Below the pieces are notes generated by a model. The model had not been told where the DNA came from and did not search any database. It worked only from the letters and a program-made list of their open reading frames with translations. Source: Folioceros fuciformis (taxonomy: Eukaryota; Anthocerotophyta; Anthocerotopsida; Anthocerotales). Taken from it: DNA of 27,142 bases. Below are positions 8,727 through 19,740 of the stretch, piece after piece. How positions within the stretch are numbered: the stretch's first letter is position 1; every line of letters starts with the position of its first letter. Position numbers and translations under genes: made by a program. Location of the stretch: the NCBI GenBank assembly GCA_049999805.1, contig JBNGIO010005794.1, positions 1-27,142 of the forward strand. The letters run 5' to 3'.

Positions 8727-11042
8727 CTAGAGGCAAGAGTCTCGAGCAAACACCAGCACGTAGGCCTGCAGCTCTCTATCGACAGGAACGTGCGAGTGGA
8801 ACAGTTTCTGAACCTGCTTGTAGCAATACTTCTCCAGAAAGGTCGTCACTCGCGGAAGCAATGGATCAAACATCACCACATGACTTGGCAGGAGGGACAG
8901 AGGCTTCTCGTCTCCCTCGAACTGGGCTGACAGGAAGGCCAACGGTTCAGACATGAACCGATCTACCTCGTCTACATATCCAGCCACATCGCTGCAAACC
9001 AAAGCAGGCAAGGACGTCAGAAGCCGCGACGGGACCCATGACGGGGCCATATGCACCGGGTTAAATAAGTGCACTTGCCTGGGAGAGCAATCCAAAAATC
9101 GCATGGGAACGTTCTTGTGCAAGGAAGAATAGAAGGGTGTCGAGTGGCAGGGCATCAGAAAGAGGATGCTGTCGACATTAGGGTTTCTTCCAGCTTCCTG
9201 TGCGAGGTACTCCATGACAGCCTCGGAACCTCTCTGCATCCACCACAGGTTTGTTACACGGCCCAGTGCATACGGCAGAAGCTCGTATCGGACAACATGT
9301 GCCCAGATGCTCACCTGATGGACCAGAGACGTATACAGGGCAACCGGGACATTCGTCAGCAATAAGCCCAAGGCAATCCATCTAGCTGGAGACCAATGCA
9401 GGATCTTGGAATGACTCTTGTCTGGGGCATTCTCCACTGGATGATTGGCAGATCTGCCAAATGGTTCCAGCACAGAGAGACCATAGCCAGCAAACAGCAT
9501 GGCTAAGGGCAGTACGGGCAAAACAAACCTGAAACGGAATGGAATGGATGATGAAACTTGTCAAAACGACCTGATGTGTACAAACTTGTAGCCCTACACT
9601 GCCTATGCCTGCAGAATCACGAGACAGAAGGAAAGCGTGTGTCAAAAGCATCGCACCTGAACTCCTTGTGCCCAAGAATGCTGTAGAGGCAGAGTGTCCA
9701 TGCTATGAGGCCGGACAACACCCATTCTCTTGACCACCAAATTCCTGCTACAGATACTGGTAGGAAGGAGAACGCCATAGCGGGAAAGCCTTGAGAGAAG
9801 TACCAATGCCAGGGATGTGTTCCATAAAAGTCTCCACCAGATGACAAAATATTGAACTTGAGGAAGTTCCATGGCACGAAGGTCAGCCTCCCATACATCC
9901 AGCTGTCTAGCCCACTTGTTACTCCAAGAGCGAGCAGCCTGCGAATTGTGGTGAAGACGCTGAGAAGGTAGACACTGATAGGACAAGTGTAGCGGCCGCA
10001 TCATGCTTGACCTGTACATACCCTGTCGGCAGCACCTCCAGCAAGAGGAAATGTAGCTTGTCTTGAGTTTCGACGAGATGAATGGCACCCAAGTAGAGCC
10101 AGATGATAGCACTTGTCGGGCGGATGACACAGGCCACAGCTGCTACTGCTAATGCCAGCCGACGATGCACGGACGACATCCTGGCACCAGACCCCACATA
10201 GGGCTCACAGCATGGAAGAGGCCAATAGTACAGAGCCACAACAGTAATCACAGTCTCCAGACTGTTGACGAGGGTCCGAACCATGCAGAAAAAGGTGAAC
10301 CAATTTGTCAATTGGCAGAAAAGCTGTATCAAGTCAAGGATTCCACAAGTCTAGAGCACGCATCCAAAGCTGAAAGGCCAAGCTGATCCAGGATACTGCC
10401 CACTGGGCTGCACGCTCGTTGAAGATGCGGCACCCTAGCTTAAACACATACAAATCCCCAAACGCAGCTGCCACAGCCTGAAGCAGACGAGGGCCCTTCG
10501 TCTGCAGCACACGCAACCAGCTGCCCCTGATCATTGCTCCAACAGTGCAGCTGGAAAGCAGTACTTGACAAGCTCCATCCTTCCCTCCCACCCTCACGGA
10601 ATGAAGAAGAAGTACCATAACCCAGACGCTATCCAGCTTCGCTATCTGCAACAACTTGTACAATGCTGCAAAGAGCAGTGGATGAAGATAGGAGCGTAGC
10701 CCTTGGTTCCACTCCCACGTCAGATGCCCATACCTTAAACCCAAGTACGATGGAGCATGTAAGCATGGGCAAATGGTGGTGAGGCACGACAGGGGAGTGA
10801 CTACCCAGGTGAGAGTTTCACCCAAACACGATCCGATGTGCCACCTCCAGGGCCTGCCACTGCTCGTCCGGATTGAAGTAAGTCCGCACCAGCAGTGCGT
10901 TCATCAGGCGCAAAGCCAAACATCCCAGCCATACAGTCTTGCTGTTCCACCCTCTTCGTCCCTGTACCTCATACCGTTCCTTTGGCTGCCAGTCTGCATC
11001 CAGTGTTGGAGCATCACTCCGTCTCCGCCGCATGGTCGACAC
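8727..11042 (-). CDS. PIGB: GPI mannosyltransferase III (PIG-B/GPI10), GT22 family
   Basis: CDS complement(join(8727..8991,9079..9233,9315..9528,9657..9938,10022..10323,10397..10501,10616..10733,10822..11042)), 553 aa, close to the usual length of about 550. PIG-B adds the third mannose of the GPI anchor core from dolichol-phosphate mannose in the ER lumen. The GT22 acidic motif is at residues 57-60 in RTYFNPDEQWQ. Further signatures in order are LTWEWNQGLRSYLHP, GPRLLQAV, GDLYVFKL, MVRTLVNSLETVIT, RPTSAIIWLYLG, FVPWNFLKFNILSSGGDFYG, HWYFSQGFP, LGHKEFRFVLPVLPLAM and PCHSTPFYSSLH. Many hydrophobic segments fit a polytopic ER protein. The tail (MRFLDCSPS, then VDEVDRFM) needs removal of an in-frame intron with a GC donor. 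The start at 11042 is the first ATG of the frame; a second Met lies three codons on. Very secure family call. Confidence 0.95.
8992..9078 (-). other. Probable GC-AG intron (PIG-B intron 7)
   Basis: On the minus strand exon 7 ends CCCAG and the intron starts GCAAGT, ending TTTGCAG. Splicing gives DCSPSDVAGYVDEVDRFM, which follows the known PIG-B pattern. The 87-bp intron is a multiple of three without a stop, so retention would insert 29 residues in frame; homology favours removal. Confidence 0.7.
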
Positions 11043-11490
11043 ACTCTCCTCGCCTCTTCAAAGCCTTTGCCTGACACTTGTGCCAAGTGCAAGGAACAAG
11101 CTCATTTCAGAGGTGCTAGGCTGGGTATCGAAGATCCCGGGAACCAACAGCAACATCACGTATTAAGAAGAAGAGAAGATTAACAAAAATAAGGAACGTG
11201 CGAGTTAAATCCTGAGACCTGGGTCTCACAACAGTTCACGGATCCAGAGATTATGGATGGACTTCTTGGAAGCAGCAGCACCCCGTCAACGGAGGTCGAG
11301 GATGAGAGGGACAAATTCCATCTCTGCTCGCAAAAAAGCCCAGCCGTTGGTCAAGGAAATGTGAATGTGGATTGTTACAATGGAAGAGACCTCAAACGGT
11401 CACAGCACTCGCTGGGTGAAGGAACTAACTAACTGTGAAGCTACCAAGCTAGGTAGGTAGCTACAGGATCCTAACTGGGGGATCATCTCG
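11043..11490. other. Spacer between GH26 and PIG-B genes
   Basis: This should contain the PIG-B promoter and the GH26 3' UTR, both on the minus strand. One small plus-strand open frame lies inside (11253-11432). A short CTAGGTAGGTAGCTAC stretch occurs near 11450. Nothing else was recognised. Confidence 0.5.
11253..11432 (+). other. Small open reading frame of 59 codons, probably non-coding
   Basis: An ATG-started frame (MDGLLGSSSTPSTEVEDERD and onward) ends with TAA at 11430-11432. It is Ser-rich and hydrophilic, with no recognised domain or signal peptide. It lies antisense to the likely GH26 3' UTR. I list it only because it would be missed by a length cutoff; chance is the likelier explanation. 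Confidence 0.15.
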
Positions 11491-12597
11491 CTAGCCATGC
11501 CAAGCATGTTTCCAGCCAGGCATTTCCTCTCTTGTTATGACGTTTTGTGCTGAATAGAGGCCTTGAATCTTCTGGATGCTGTTGCTCTGCTCCACCAACT
11601 CAGCCCATGCCATGAAGAATGACCACCGAGGCTCTGCCACAAGTCTGCTTATGTCTGGCAGCACAGCACATTCCCCTACGGCAATCAGCTTCTTTCCTGC
11701 AAAGGCCGTCATGTTATCGTATTTCCATGTTGCGTATCCTTCGTAGACGTCCAACGCCGCAATATCGTAGTACTTGCTCCCAGGATCGTACTTGATTAGA
11801 TCTGTGGGCAGAGTCCCGAAATCCTGGATATCCCATATCCAGACCAGGTTGGTGAGCCTCTTGACGTGGGTCATGTAGTCATGGGTGATTTGGTAGAGTT
11901 TCTTAGAGCCATGAGCTCCTGGTCGACCAGCCCACCAGAACAGCCCCTGATTTTGTTCGTGGAGCGGTCGAAACAGGACCTCCACTCCTCCATCTTTCAA
12001 CTGTGACAGATACTGTGCCACATCGTCCAGCATGGACTTCCACCTCAGGTTTAACTCAGCGCCATCGGTTGTCAGCTGAGCCCACTGCTCGTCCGTCAGG
12101 GTGGTGAGCACACCTCCTTCCCACTCACAGGGTGGACCATTGACGGGATTGCAGGCATGCCACATGATGTGCACCAGACTTCCTGCTTCCCATTGCTTCT
12201 GTGCCTCTTGGACCATGGTTGGGCGGGCAGCTATGTCAGATGCTTCAAATAACATGTCTCCACTCCATAACCCAGGATACTTGCCTGTGGTATCCTTGAT
12301 CCATTGTGTCCACTTGTCAGGCTCGGAGTTTGGTTCTCTGTTATGTTGCCCGGAAACTGTTTGCTTCCCCCCAATGCTGTAGAGGTAATCCAGGGTCTTG
12401 AAGGAGTCACTCCCACCCACCATCAGGCTCTGTATGCAGCAGAGACATCAGATTGCACACCTCACGAAATCACTTCCACACACCTAGTCTGGGCAGAGAT
12501 TCTGAACCGCATCCATTCAGTAAGGTTCGATTGCAGGAACGGATAGGATCAATACATGATTGTGTAGACTTACAAGTAAGGTACAACATAACAACAT
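11491..12597 (-). CDS. Glycoside hydrolase family 26 enzyme, probable endo-beta-mannanase
   Basis: CDS complement(join(11491..12429,12574..12597)), about 320 aa. The GH26 (beta/alpha)8 domain is in one exon. GH26 enzymes mostly cut beta-1,4-mannan with retention. Counting from the internal Met at 12423, the acid/base is Glu156 in FRPLHEQN and the nucleophile is Glu251 in IAVGECAVLP. Other supporting motifs are TVSGQHNRE near the start, PGLWSGD, LVHIMWHACNP, LVWIWDIQDF and DIAALDVYEGY. The first exon is inferred: MLLCCTLL joins in phase to SLMVGGSD, giving a hydrophobic secretion-signal-like start; GTAAGT donor and TACAG acceptor are good. A start at 12666 would add 23 residues with basic residues before the core. 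The catalytic exon is secure; the N-terminus is not. The nearly intronless body beside intron-rich neighbours suggests acquisition from microbes, but this is inference. Confidence 0.85.
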
Positions 12598-13539
12598 CCT
12601 GTGCCATGCCACTGACTTCCACGAGCCGCTCGCAGTTCCAACGGAGGATCCCACGTGTACAGTCATGCAGAGCAGTGGTAAGTGATCCACGTTCCCTGGA
12701 CGAGTCCACAACCGTCCAGTGGAAGATGAGTGTTTGTGTGCCCAGCTCTCACTTTCACACACACACACTTGTGGGGAGAAACGTTTGAATAGGCCATCTG
12801 AACATATCATTCCGTTCTCACTCTGCTCCTTCCTAGAGCTTCGATTCTGACTTCTGGTCAAAAAGGAGAGAATAATAAAAGATCCAATAGTGGGTTCTTC
12901 ACGTGTGCTGTCCGAAAGGCGGGTGGGCTACAGTAGAATACCTAGTTCCAACCAGTGGATCTGTTGTCGGTGGGAATTCACACTATCGGATGCTAGAGAG
13001 GGACGAGGCACATGGAGGATCTCGGTATCCCATTTAGACTGAAGAGTACTCTGGAGAGAAGCTCAACATTTGTCATGAAGAACCTGCCCGCTCTCGTGCT
13101 CCCACGATTGAGATATCGCGCATAGAAGCCCGCAGATTTGTGTAACAAGGCTGGGAAACCGTTCGTGCAACATCTTCTGGAAGTACCACAAGCTGGCTGG
13201 GTGCCCAAAATGGCGAGCACATGGTAAGATGGTTCCTGCAATTGTGGTCTAGGAAGGTCAAGAGAAAGTCGTCCTTGCTGTGGTTTAACATTGCAGCACT
13301 GATGCTTGCGTGCATGTCTTGGTTTGGATTGGGGTCCAGATCAGAGACTGAGTCTGGAGAATCAATTATGGTTGTGGTCTGGGGCTTAGGATGTGGCATT
13401 GACCATTGCTGGGTGTTGGTTGTCCTGGCAGTGAAAAATTGTCAGTGGATAAGACAGAGCTGACAGATGGCCCCCCATGTGGTGTGTTTGCAGGGACACA
13501 GGTGATCCATCCAGATGGGTCCGTGGATGGATGCCCAAA

Positions 13540-13596
13540 TCCTGACAAGTCCACAAAGTCCTGACAAGTCCACAAAGTCCTGACAAGTCCACAAAG
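13540..13596. repeat. 19-bp tandem repeat, three perfect copies
   Basis: The unit TCCTGACAAGTCCACAAAG occurs at 13540, 13559 and 13578 without change. Perfect identity indicates recent slippage. Confidence 0.9.
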
Positions 13597-13930
13597 TTGT
13601 GTTTTGTGGGTGGTTGGCAGCTTTGAAATGGATAACCGTCAGTTTTGAAATTGTAGGTACTTAAAATTCAAGTTCTGGGAACCATGGACAATTTTGATAT
13701 AGGCTAGGTACAGTGTGAGCTTGGTGCTCTTTGTTAGGTCGATGTCGTCTGGTTTGGTTTGAGGGTCACATAAAAAAATGTAATTAAAAAATCCTCCTTA
13801 TAACTTTGTGGGTGGCAAGAAAAAAACATACTTTACAATAAGTTTCACTTAGAGCTAATCTAGAGGGGGAATAGGTTTTTGTTGTTGCTCATCTTTTTGT
13901 CACAAGTGGCAACAAGTTTGTGATATTGAT

Positions 13931-14284
13931 GTGATTGTCATGAATTCCACTTGGGATTCAAGTTGAAAGCATAATTTTATGTGGTTGTCACATATTCCAC
14001 TAGATATTCAATTTGAAAGCACATTGTCATCAACTTCATGCATAAGTGATAGAGGGCTATGCAAGTGCCAAAGTTCATAAGGTTGAAAACATAATTTTAT
14101 GTGGTTGTCACATATTCCACTAGAGGTTCAATTTGAAAACACATTGTCATCAACTTTATGAATGGGTGACAAAGGGTTGTGCAAGTGCCAAAGTCCATAA
14201 TTATTCTCCCTTGTATGACAAACATGTTGGTTGTGCAAGTGCCAAAGTTCATAATTATTCTCCCTTGTATGACAAACATGTTGT
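13931..14284. repeat. Compound tandem repeat with 50-, 120- and 54-bp periods
   Basis: A diverged 50-bp unit (13931 and 13981, GTG(A/G)TTGTCA start) is followed by a 120-bp period (13981 and 14101, GTGGTTGTCACATATTCCAC start). The end of the second 120-bp copy is then re-duplicated with a 54-bp period (14175 and 14229, GGTTGTGCAAGTGCCAAAG start). The layered periods show successive duplication events. AT-rich, non-coding. Confidence 0.85.
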
Positions 14285-14416
14285 CATCCCTTTAATCCTA
14301 AGACCTATAGGGCGAAGGGTAAGGATTTTTCAAGGTTCATAACCAAGTCCGCGGAGGTATATTATAGTAAGAGGAATAAGGTTCTTCCTCTTTCTTCATT
14401 GGTGGTCTTCTGTTAA

Positions 14417-14506
14417 CAATACTATCTATTGCTTTACAAAAAGCATTAGCCAATACTATCTAGTGCTTTACAAAAAAATATTAGTGCTTTACAAAAAGTA
14501 TTAGCC
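14417..14506. repeat. Short AT-rich tandem repeat
   Basis: CAATACTATCTA(T/G)TGCTTTACAAAAA occurs at 14417 and 14451, and the inner piece TAGTGCTTTACAAAAA is repeated again at 14482, followed by ATTAGCC. These are degenerate adjacent copies without coding context. Confidence 0.75.
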
Positions 14507-15101
14507 AATGCAATCTTTAGAAGAACAACAAGTGCAAGTCCTTGCCCTTCGTCCTATATTATTTTCTCTATAATACCTAGTTAATTATAAAAAAATCTCC
14601 CTCCTGATCGAAGCATTAACAAATGTGCTGCCTTGCTTGTCCTGGCCCCGAGCAATGGTGATAGTGGAGGGAATATTTGAGGTGCAAATGGTGGAATGTG
14701 TGCAAGTTTCTTTTATGGTTTCTTTCCTAAATAACAGATCACAGACAGGACCACGACCAAAGCTCGTCTCCACTTGTCATGCCTTACGCTTCGGCAGCGA
14801 GACGAAACAAATTTGCAAGCAAGTTAGTATGATGATTAGTTGGACTTCACATCTTCCCAGTAGGAGTCACACTCGTCAGGAACTGCATGTTTAGGGATAT
14901 CGGCATACAATCAGTTCTGAATGTCGGAGGGACGTGATTGGTTGTTTATCTTGTCAGGCATAAGATTGAACAGGCCATGGCCGTCCAGGACACCGCACAG
15001 GTACATTAGTTTTAGCTTGTGTCGCATGAACTGGAACGCACGGTGAGGGAGAGCGTCTGGTTTTGAGTCGACTCGTCATGCTGACGGGATTAGAGTGGAA
15101 G

Positions 15102-15201
15102 NNNNNNNNNNNNNNNNNNNNNNNNNNNNNNNNNNNNNNNNNNNNNNNNNNNNNNNNNNNNNNNNNNNNNNNNNNNNNNNNNNNNNNNNNNNNNNNNNNN
15201 N
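15102..15201. other. Assembly gap, 100 Ns
   Basis: Exactly 100 Ns, the customary length for a gap of unknown size. True distance and orientation of the flanks are not guaranteed, so open frames spanning it are artefacts. Confidence 0.98.
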
Positions 15202-16602
15202 GCATGATGCTGGACCGCAGGAGACAAAGAAAACCGAAAGCTGTCGAAAGGAGTCGACCGTGACCTCGCCTTGCGCCTTCCTCTGTGGTGGTCCTAATAC
15301 GCAAGAACATTCAGCTCCCCAGGAAGGATCCCTGCAGGAACACGCATTCCGAAAAGGGAGAGCTCCAGACCTTTTTGGAGTATAACACCTCACCCGACCT
15401 AGTGACGCCACTACCTCTTTTTTAGGACTTTGTTGTCCCCTACCTCGCCGTCCATCTGTTGTCCTGACTCAGGAGATTATGAGCACTCAGCCACTTTTAT
15501 CCAGAGACGAGTGGTCATCCCCCAAACTGTGCTACACATCACAGATGTGAACAGCGATCCGGGATCAGGAAGCTCCGACTCAGACGTCACAGACGTCAAC
15601 CGTGATGTGCGACCTGGCTGTCCTGTAGAAGCAGGCCACGCTTGTTCCCTCCAGTGAGACCGAGACCGTAAAACTGTCTGTTACACATCTCACGCTCACG
15701 CACATACAAACGAATGGTGAGCCGGGATCTGGAAGTCCATATTTCTTACAAATCGCAGATCTGAACTATTGGGATCTGCATCTGCGAGTCCCAATTAGAC
15801 AAGAAGTGTGATCTGCATCTAGAGGTCGTGTACACACAATTACGACACCCTGGTTTCCTCCAGCGAGACCGAGAGTGCCTGTGCTCGAAACCGTCTGTCA
15901 ATCATCCATTCCGAAATCGTCAGCAAACACAGACACGGAGCAGCCGAGCAGGGCCCTTGTGATCCAATAACTCTTCTCAAAGGCCCCGGTTCGTGGGTTT
16001 AGGATGTCTGGCCGTACTGAAAGTCCGGCCCGATGCGTCGTGCTTCCCTTTCCCGAAAGGCTGCCATGGATGAGGCTGCCTTTCGTGTAAGGCTGCCATG
16101 GTTTCTGTTCCGGCGTGCCTCCCGCTTTCAGCGAAATTTCATATAGGGTTTCCGGTGCAGAGCAAACCAGAGCACAGCAGGGCCATGTGAAATTCCTGAT
16201 GACCTAATTGAAAGAATCAAATCAATCAATCCATCGATTTCCCATGCCCATATACATATGTATGCCTGTATATATGGATGCATGTTGTCCATGTATGGAG
16301 GTGGGTTACAGCATGGTGTGAGCTCCGGAGAAGAGGTCCATGGTGCGGGTCACCAAACAGGACGCATGAGAAGCACGCTGTTAAGGCTTCTCTTCGGTCG
16401 AGGAATCTGCGGGGAAAGGAGACAGTAATCCGGGACAGGCTTGCATCGTCCTTCTGGGATTCACTCAACAGCGCGGGAAATGACGTCTCGTGCCACAATA
16501 GCATAATCCGCGGGTGGGCTATGGCAGAACTCCCTTTTCCTTTACCCTTCCCGCTCCCGTGAGCCTCCCTAAGCACACCCGGATCATCAGCTACCTGCAG
16601 CC

Positions 16603-19600
16603 ATGGCGGATGACGCCCACAAAATCGTTATCCTCTATGCAACACAGACCGGAAACGCCCAGGATGTAGCAGAGCGCATAGCTCGTGAAGGAGCCCGGCG
16701 TCACTTCCGCCTCTCCGTCGCCTCCGTTGCCAACTGGAATCCGGTACCAGGCACCAGCCTTCCTTTGCTGCATCGCGATCTGCTTGGATGGAAGCTGGGC
16801 GGATCGGAATTTGATGGGTTGCTTTACAGGCTCAACTGCCGTATGAAGACACGGTGATTCTGGTCACCTCCACCACAGGGCAAGGAGACGCCCCGGACTC
16901 TATGATAGTAAGCTGCGGGCAGCCGTCCTGTCCTGTCCCGTCCCGTTTCCCCTTTTCTTGTTCACGGGAGAAGCGGAGGTTTGGGTGTCGTGTAGAGAAG
17001 GGAGCTGACATGAGGAATTTTTGCTTTGCAGGGGTTTTGGAAGTTTCTGCTGAGGAAGAGTCTTGGACACCGATGGCTGGAAGGACTTCAGTATGCCGTG
17101 TTCGGGCTAGGGGACTCAGGGTATCAGGATTATAACGTGAGCACAGCGTTTTGTCGCTGCTGTTGTTTTTGAGCAGCAGCAGATGTGGTGCAGATAAGGC
17201 AGTCGTCCGCCAGCTGAATTGGGATTGTTTGTTTGCAGGTGACTGCCAAGAAGCTGGACAAGAGATTGCTTGACCTTGGTGCTAAAGCAATCATCCCGAG
17301 AGGGCTTGGGGATGATCAGCATCCTTCGGGGTAATCCTTGGGCCGTGACCATGCTGACAGACCGTGCCTGCATCGTGGATTTCCTGCTGTTGTATTCAGG
17401 GTTCTGGTGCATGTGTTTTAGGTATGAGGCTGCACTCGACCCGTGGTTGGCTGCTCTGTGGGCAGCGATGAGAGAGCGGTTTCCCCTCCCTCTCGGTTTG
17501 ACTGACCCAGGGCCAGAAGATGTAGGCTCGTTGGACCCTCCAAAGTTTTCCGTGAAGTATCATAAAGCACGAGCTGGCTCTCAACTGCCTGATATGCCTG
17601 CAGATACTAATGCAGGTAGCATGGAGCCAGTCTGGTTGGTTGCAGAGTCTGTACATGCTTCCTTGAGAAGAGCACAGCAGACTTGCTTGAAGTTGAGTTG
17701 ATTTGTTAGGTTGAATATGCATGCGTTAAGTCCCTGACACTTGCCTCAACAGGCATACTTGACAGGTGGACAGAATACGAGAAAGCGTGTAAAATGATGT
17801 GCTATGCTGGTGGAGGTGCGCCTGTGGGGGAGCATACAGCCACTCAGCCTGTCTTTGCAGAATTGGTGAGTCCCTCAGAGGTTGTGTTATTGCTGTTCAT
17901 GGGAGATGAGAAGAGAAGGGCCCGTAGAGTGAAGTAACTCATGAGCATGACGAGCAGGCCAGTCTGTGGATTTGTAGTGGTTGTGACAGGCTGTTGAATG
18001 TTGCCCCCTCCACTCTTCCCAGGTTGTGAACAAGCGCCTGACGGCAGAAGACCACTTCCAAGATGTTCGACACTTAGAGTTTGACCTTGGAGACACTGTA
18101 AGACTGCCTTCTTGACTTACCGGAAACTGTCTCAATGATTGGCTGATGAGTGCCTGCGAGCTGAACTCGGCTTCATGGATATCCAGGGCCTTCAGTATGA
18201 ACCTGGCGACATTTTGAACGTCGTCCCCAGTCAAGATGGAAAAGCAATTGATGCTTTCCTGAGGCGTTGCAACCTACAGGGGGACGCTCTCATTTCTGTG
18301 AGTCAAGTTGCTCTTTGGGGTGGAGGGTGACTGCTTGTAGGTGTGGTGGTGTGCAAGCGCCATACGGACGGGAATATGATATTAATCGGACGATCTTTCT
18401 TCTTTGAATGTGGAAAAATGTCAGGTTGAGGCAGCAGATGGGGAGAACGATCTTCACAGTGGGTCTGACAGACTCACACCCAAGAAAGGTGCAGTGGTCA
18501 GGTTACGGTCTCTGGTTGAGGCGGTCATGGATGTTTCTTCAGCATCACCACGCCGCTACACTTTTGAGGTGGGGCATTGGGCTGGGAGGACTCCCTCTTC
18601 AGCCCCTGACACACTACACTGCACTACACTCCACACGGTGGAGCCAAAACTGGTGGTAACCAGAAAGTTTCTTGTTCCTACAGGTTATGAGCCACTTTGC
18701 AACAGCCGAGCATGAGAAGGAAAGGCTGAAGTATTTCGCTACCGCTGAAGGACGTGACGATCTTTATCAGTACAACCAAAGGGAGCGTCGAAGCTTCCTT
18801 GAGGTACCTTGTTTGTCTCCTGGAGCAGCGCCTGCTGCTGCTGGAATGTAGCGCAGGATTCGAATGTGTGAAATGTGGGGTTGTAAATGTTGTGGCAGGT
18901 GCTGGAGGACTTCCCTTCTGTACAACTCCCACTCGAGTGGTTGCTACAACTGGTCCCTCACCTGAAGTCGAGGGCGTTCTCCATTTCTTCCTCCCTGCGA
19001 CTCCATCCCAACCGTGTTCACCTAACGGTTGCTGTGGTGGAGTGGGTGACCCCTTTCAAGCGAAGACGACATGGGCTGTGCTCCAAGTGGCTGTCGCAGC
19101 TGGATCCTACCAAGGGTGAGAGTCCCACGTCCCGCCATCTCTCTCCCTTGGGTCCCCACCTCTTTTACTGTGCTCTAACCTGTGAGCCATTTGCCGATTA
19201 CCAGGCACAGTATTCGTCCCGTGCTGGATCTCCCGAGGCGCTCTGAAGCTGCCCCCGCCATCCGTGCCTCTAATACTGGTAGGCCCAGGCACCGGGTGCG
19301 CACCGTTCAAAGCGTTCGTGGAAGACAGATGTGCGTTGGCGGCGTCGTCCCAGCCGGTTGCCCCAATCCTCCTGTTCTTCGGCTGTCGCAACCACGACAA
19401 GGACTTCCTGTACCGACATGTGTGGCAGTCGTGCAGCAAGGCGGGTGGTGTTCTGTCGAAGGAAAGCGGCGGTGGGCTGGCTGTGGCCTTTTCCCGAGAC
19501 CAGGAAAGGAAGGTGTACGTGCAGGACAAGATCGAGGAGCTGGGCAGGCAGGTGTGGGATGTTCTCCAGGCTGGAGGCTCCATCTTCGTAGCAGGCTCTG

Positions 19601-19740
19601 CCACTAAAATGCCCACAGATGTGGGCAAGGCAGTAGAGAAGGTGGTCGCCCAGGCCACAGGCTGGCCCCTGGCCTCGGCTTCTCGCTGGCTCAAGGAGCT
19701 ACACAGGTGTGGCAGATATCACGTGGAGGCGTGGTCGTAG
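16603..19740 (+). CDS. ATR3: NADPH-dependent diflavin oxidoreductase, Tah18/NDOR1/ATR3 family
   Basis: CDS join(16603..16743,16830..16907,17032..17136,17239..17330,17422..17615,17753..17865,18023..18097,18187..18297,18425..18568,18684..18803,18899..19115,19205..19740), 641 aa, all GT-AG. The enzyme passes electrons from NADPH through FAD and FMN to the Fe-S protein DRE2/anamorsin in cytosolic Fe-S cluster assembly. The flavodoxin domain comes first: LYATQTGNAQDVAERI (about 11-26), VTSTTGQGD (about 59-67), FGLGDSGYQDYN and LGDDQHPSG. The FAD domain follows with ASPRRYTFE, MSHFATAEHEKERLKYFA and RAFSISSS. The NADP domain has LILVGPGTGCAPF, LFFGCRN, KVYVQDKI, VAGSATKMP and the C-terminal EAWS. 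The protein has no membrane anchor, unlike P450 reductase, which supports the NDOR1 assignment. The start ATG lies 8 codons before the FMN motif, as usual. The intron 1 donor (GTACCA) is weak, so that junction could shift. Confidence 0.95.

Larger units (their letters stand above)
12598..16602. other. Four-kilobase gene-free, repeat-rich region with an assembly gap
   Basis: The first part (to about 13600) is mixed sequence that should hold the GH26 promoter, with a short CA run near 12757-12768. From about 13600 to 14600 it becomes AT-rich and made of tandem repeats listed separately. A gap of 100 Ns is at 15102-15201. Between 15500 and 15900 phrases such as CCGGGATC(A/T)GGAAG and CTCCAG(T/C)GAGACCGAGA recur, suggesting an old duplicated element. 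The open frames in this region have no recognisable family or gene-like exon structure. Confidence 0.6.

Noticed and set aside
15430-15657. Open frame near the gap, Ser/Asp-rich
   Set aside because: Degenerate repeats rather than a gene; repeated phrases occur at about 15850 too.
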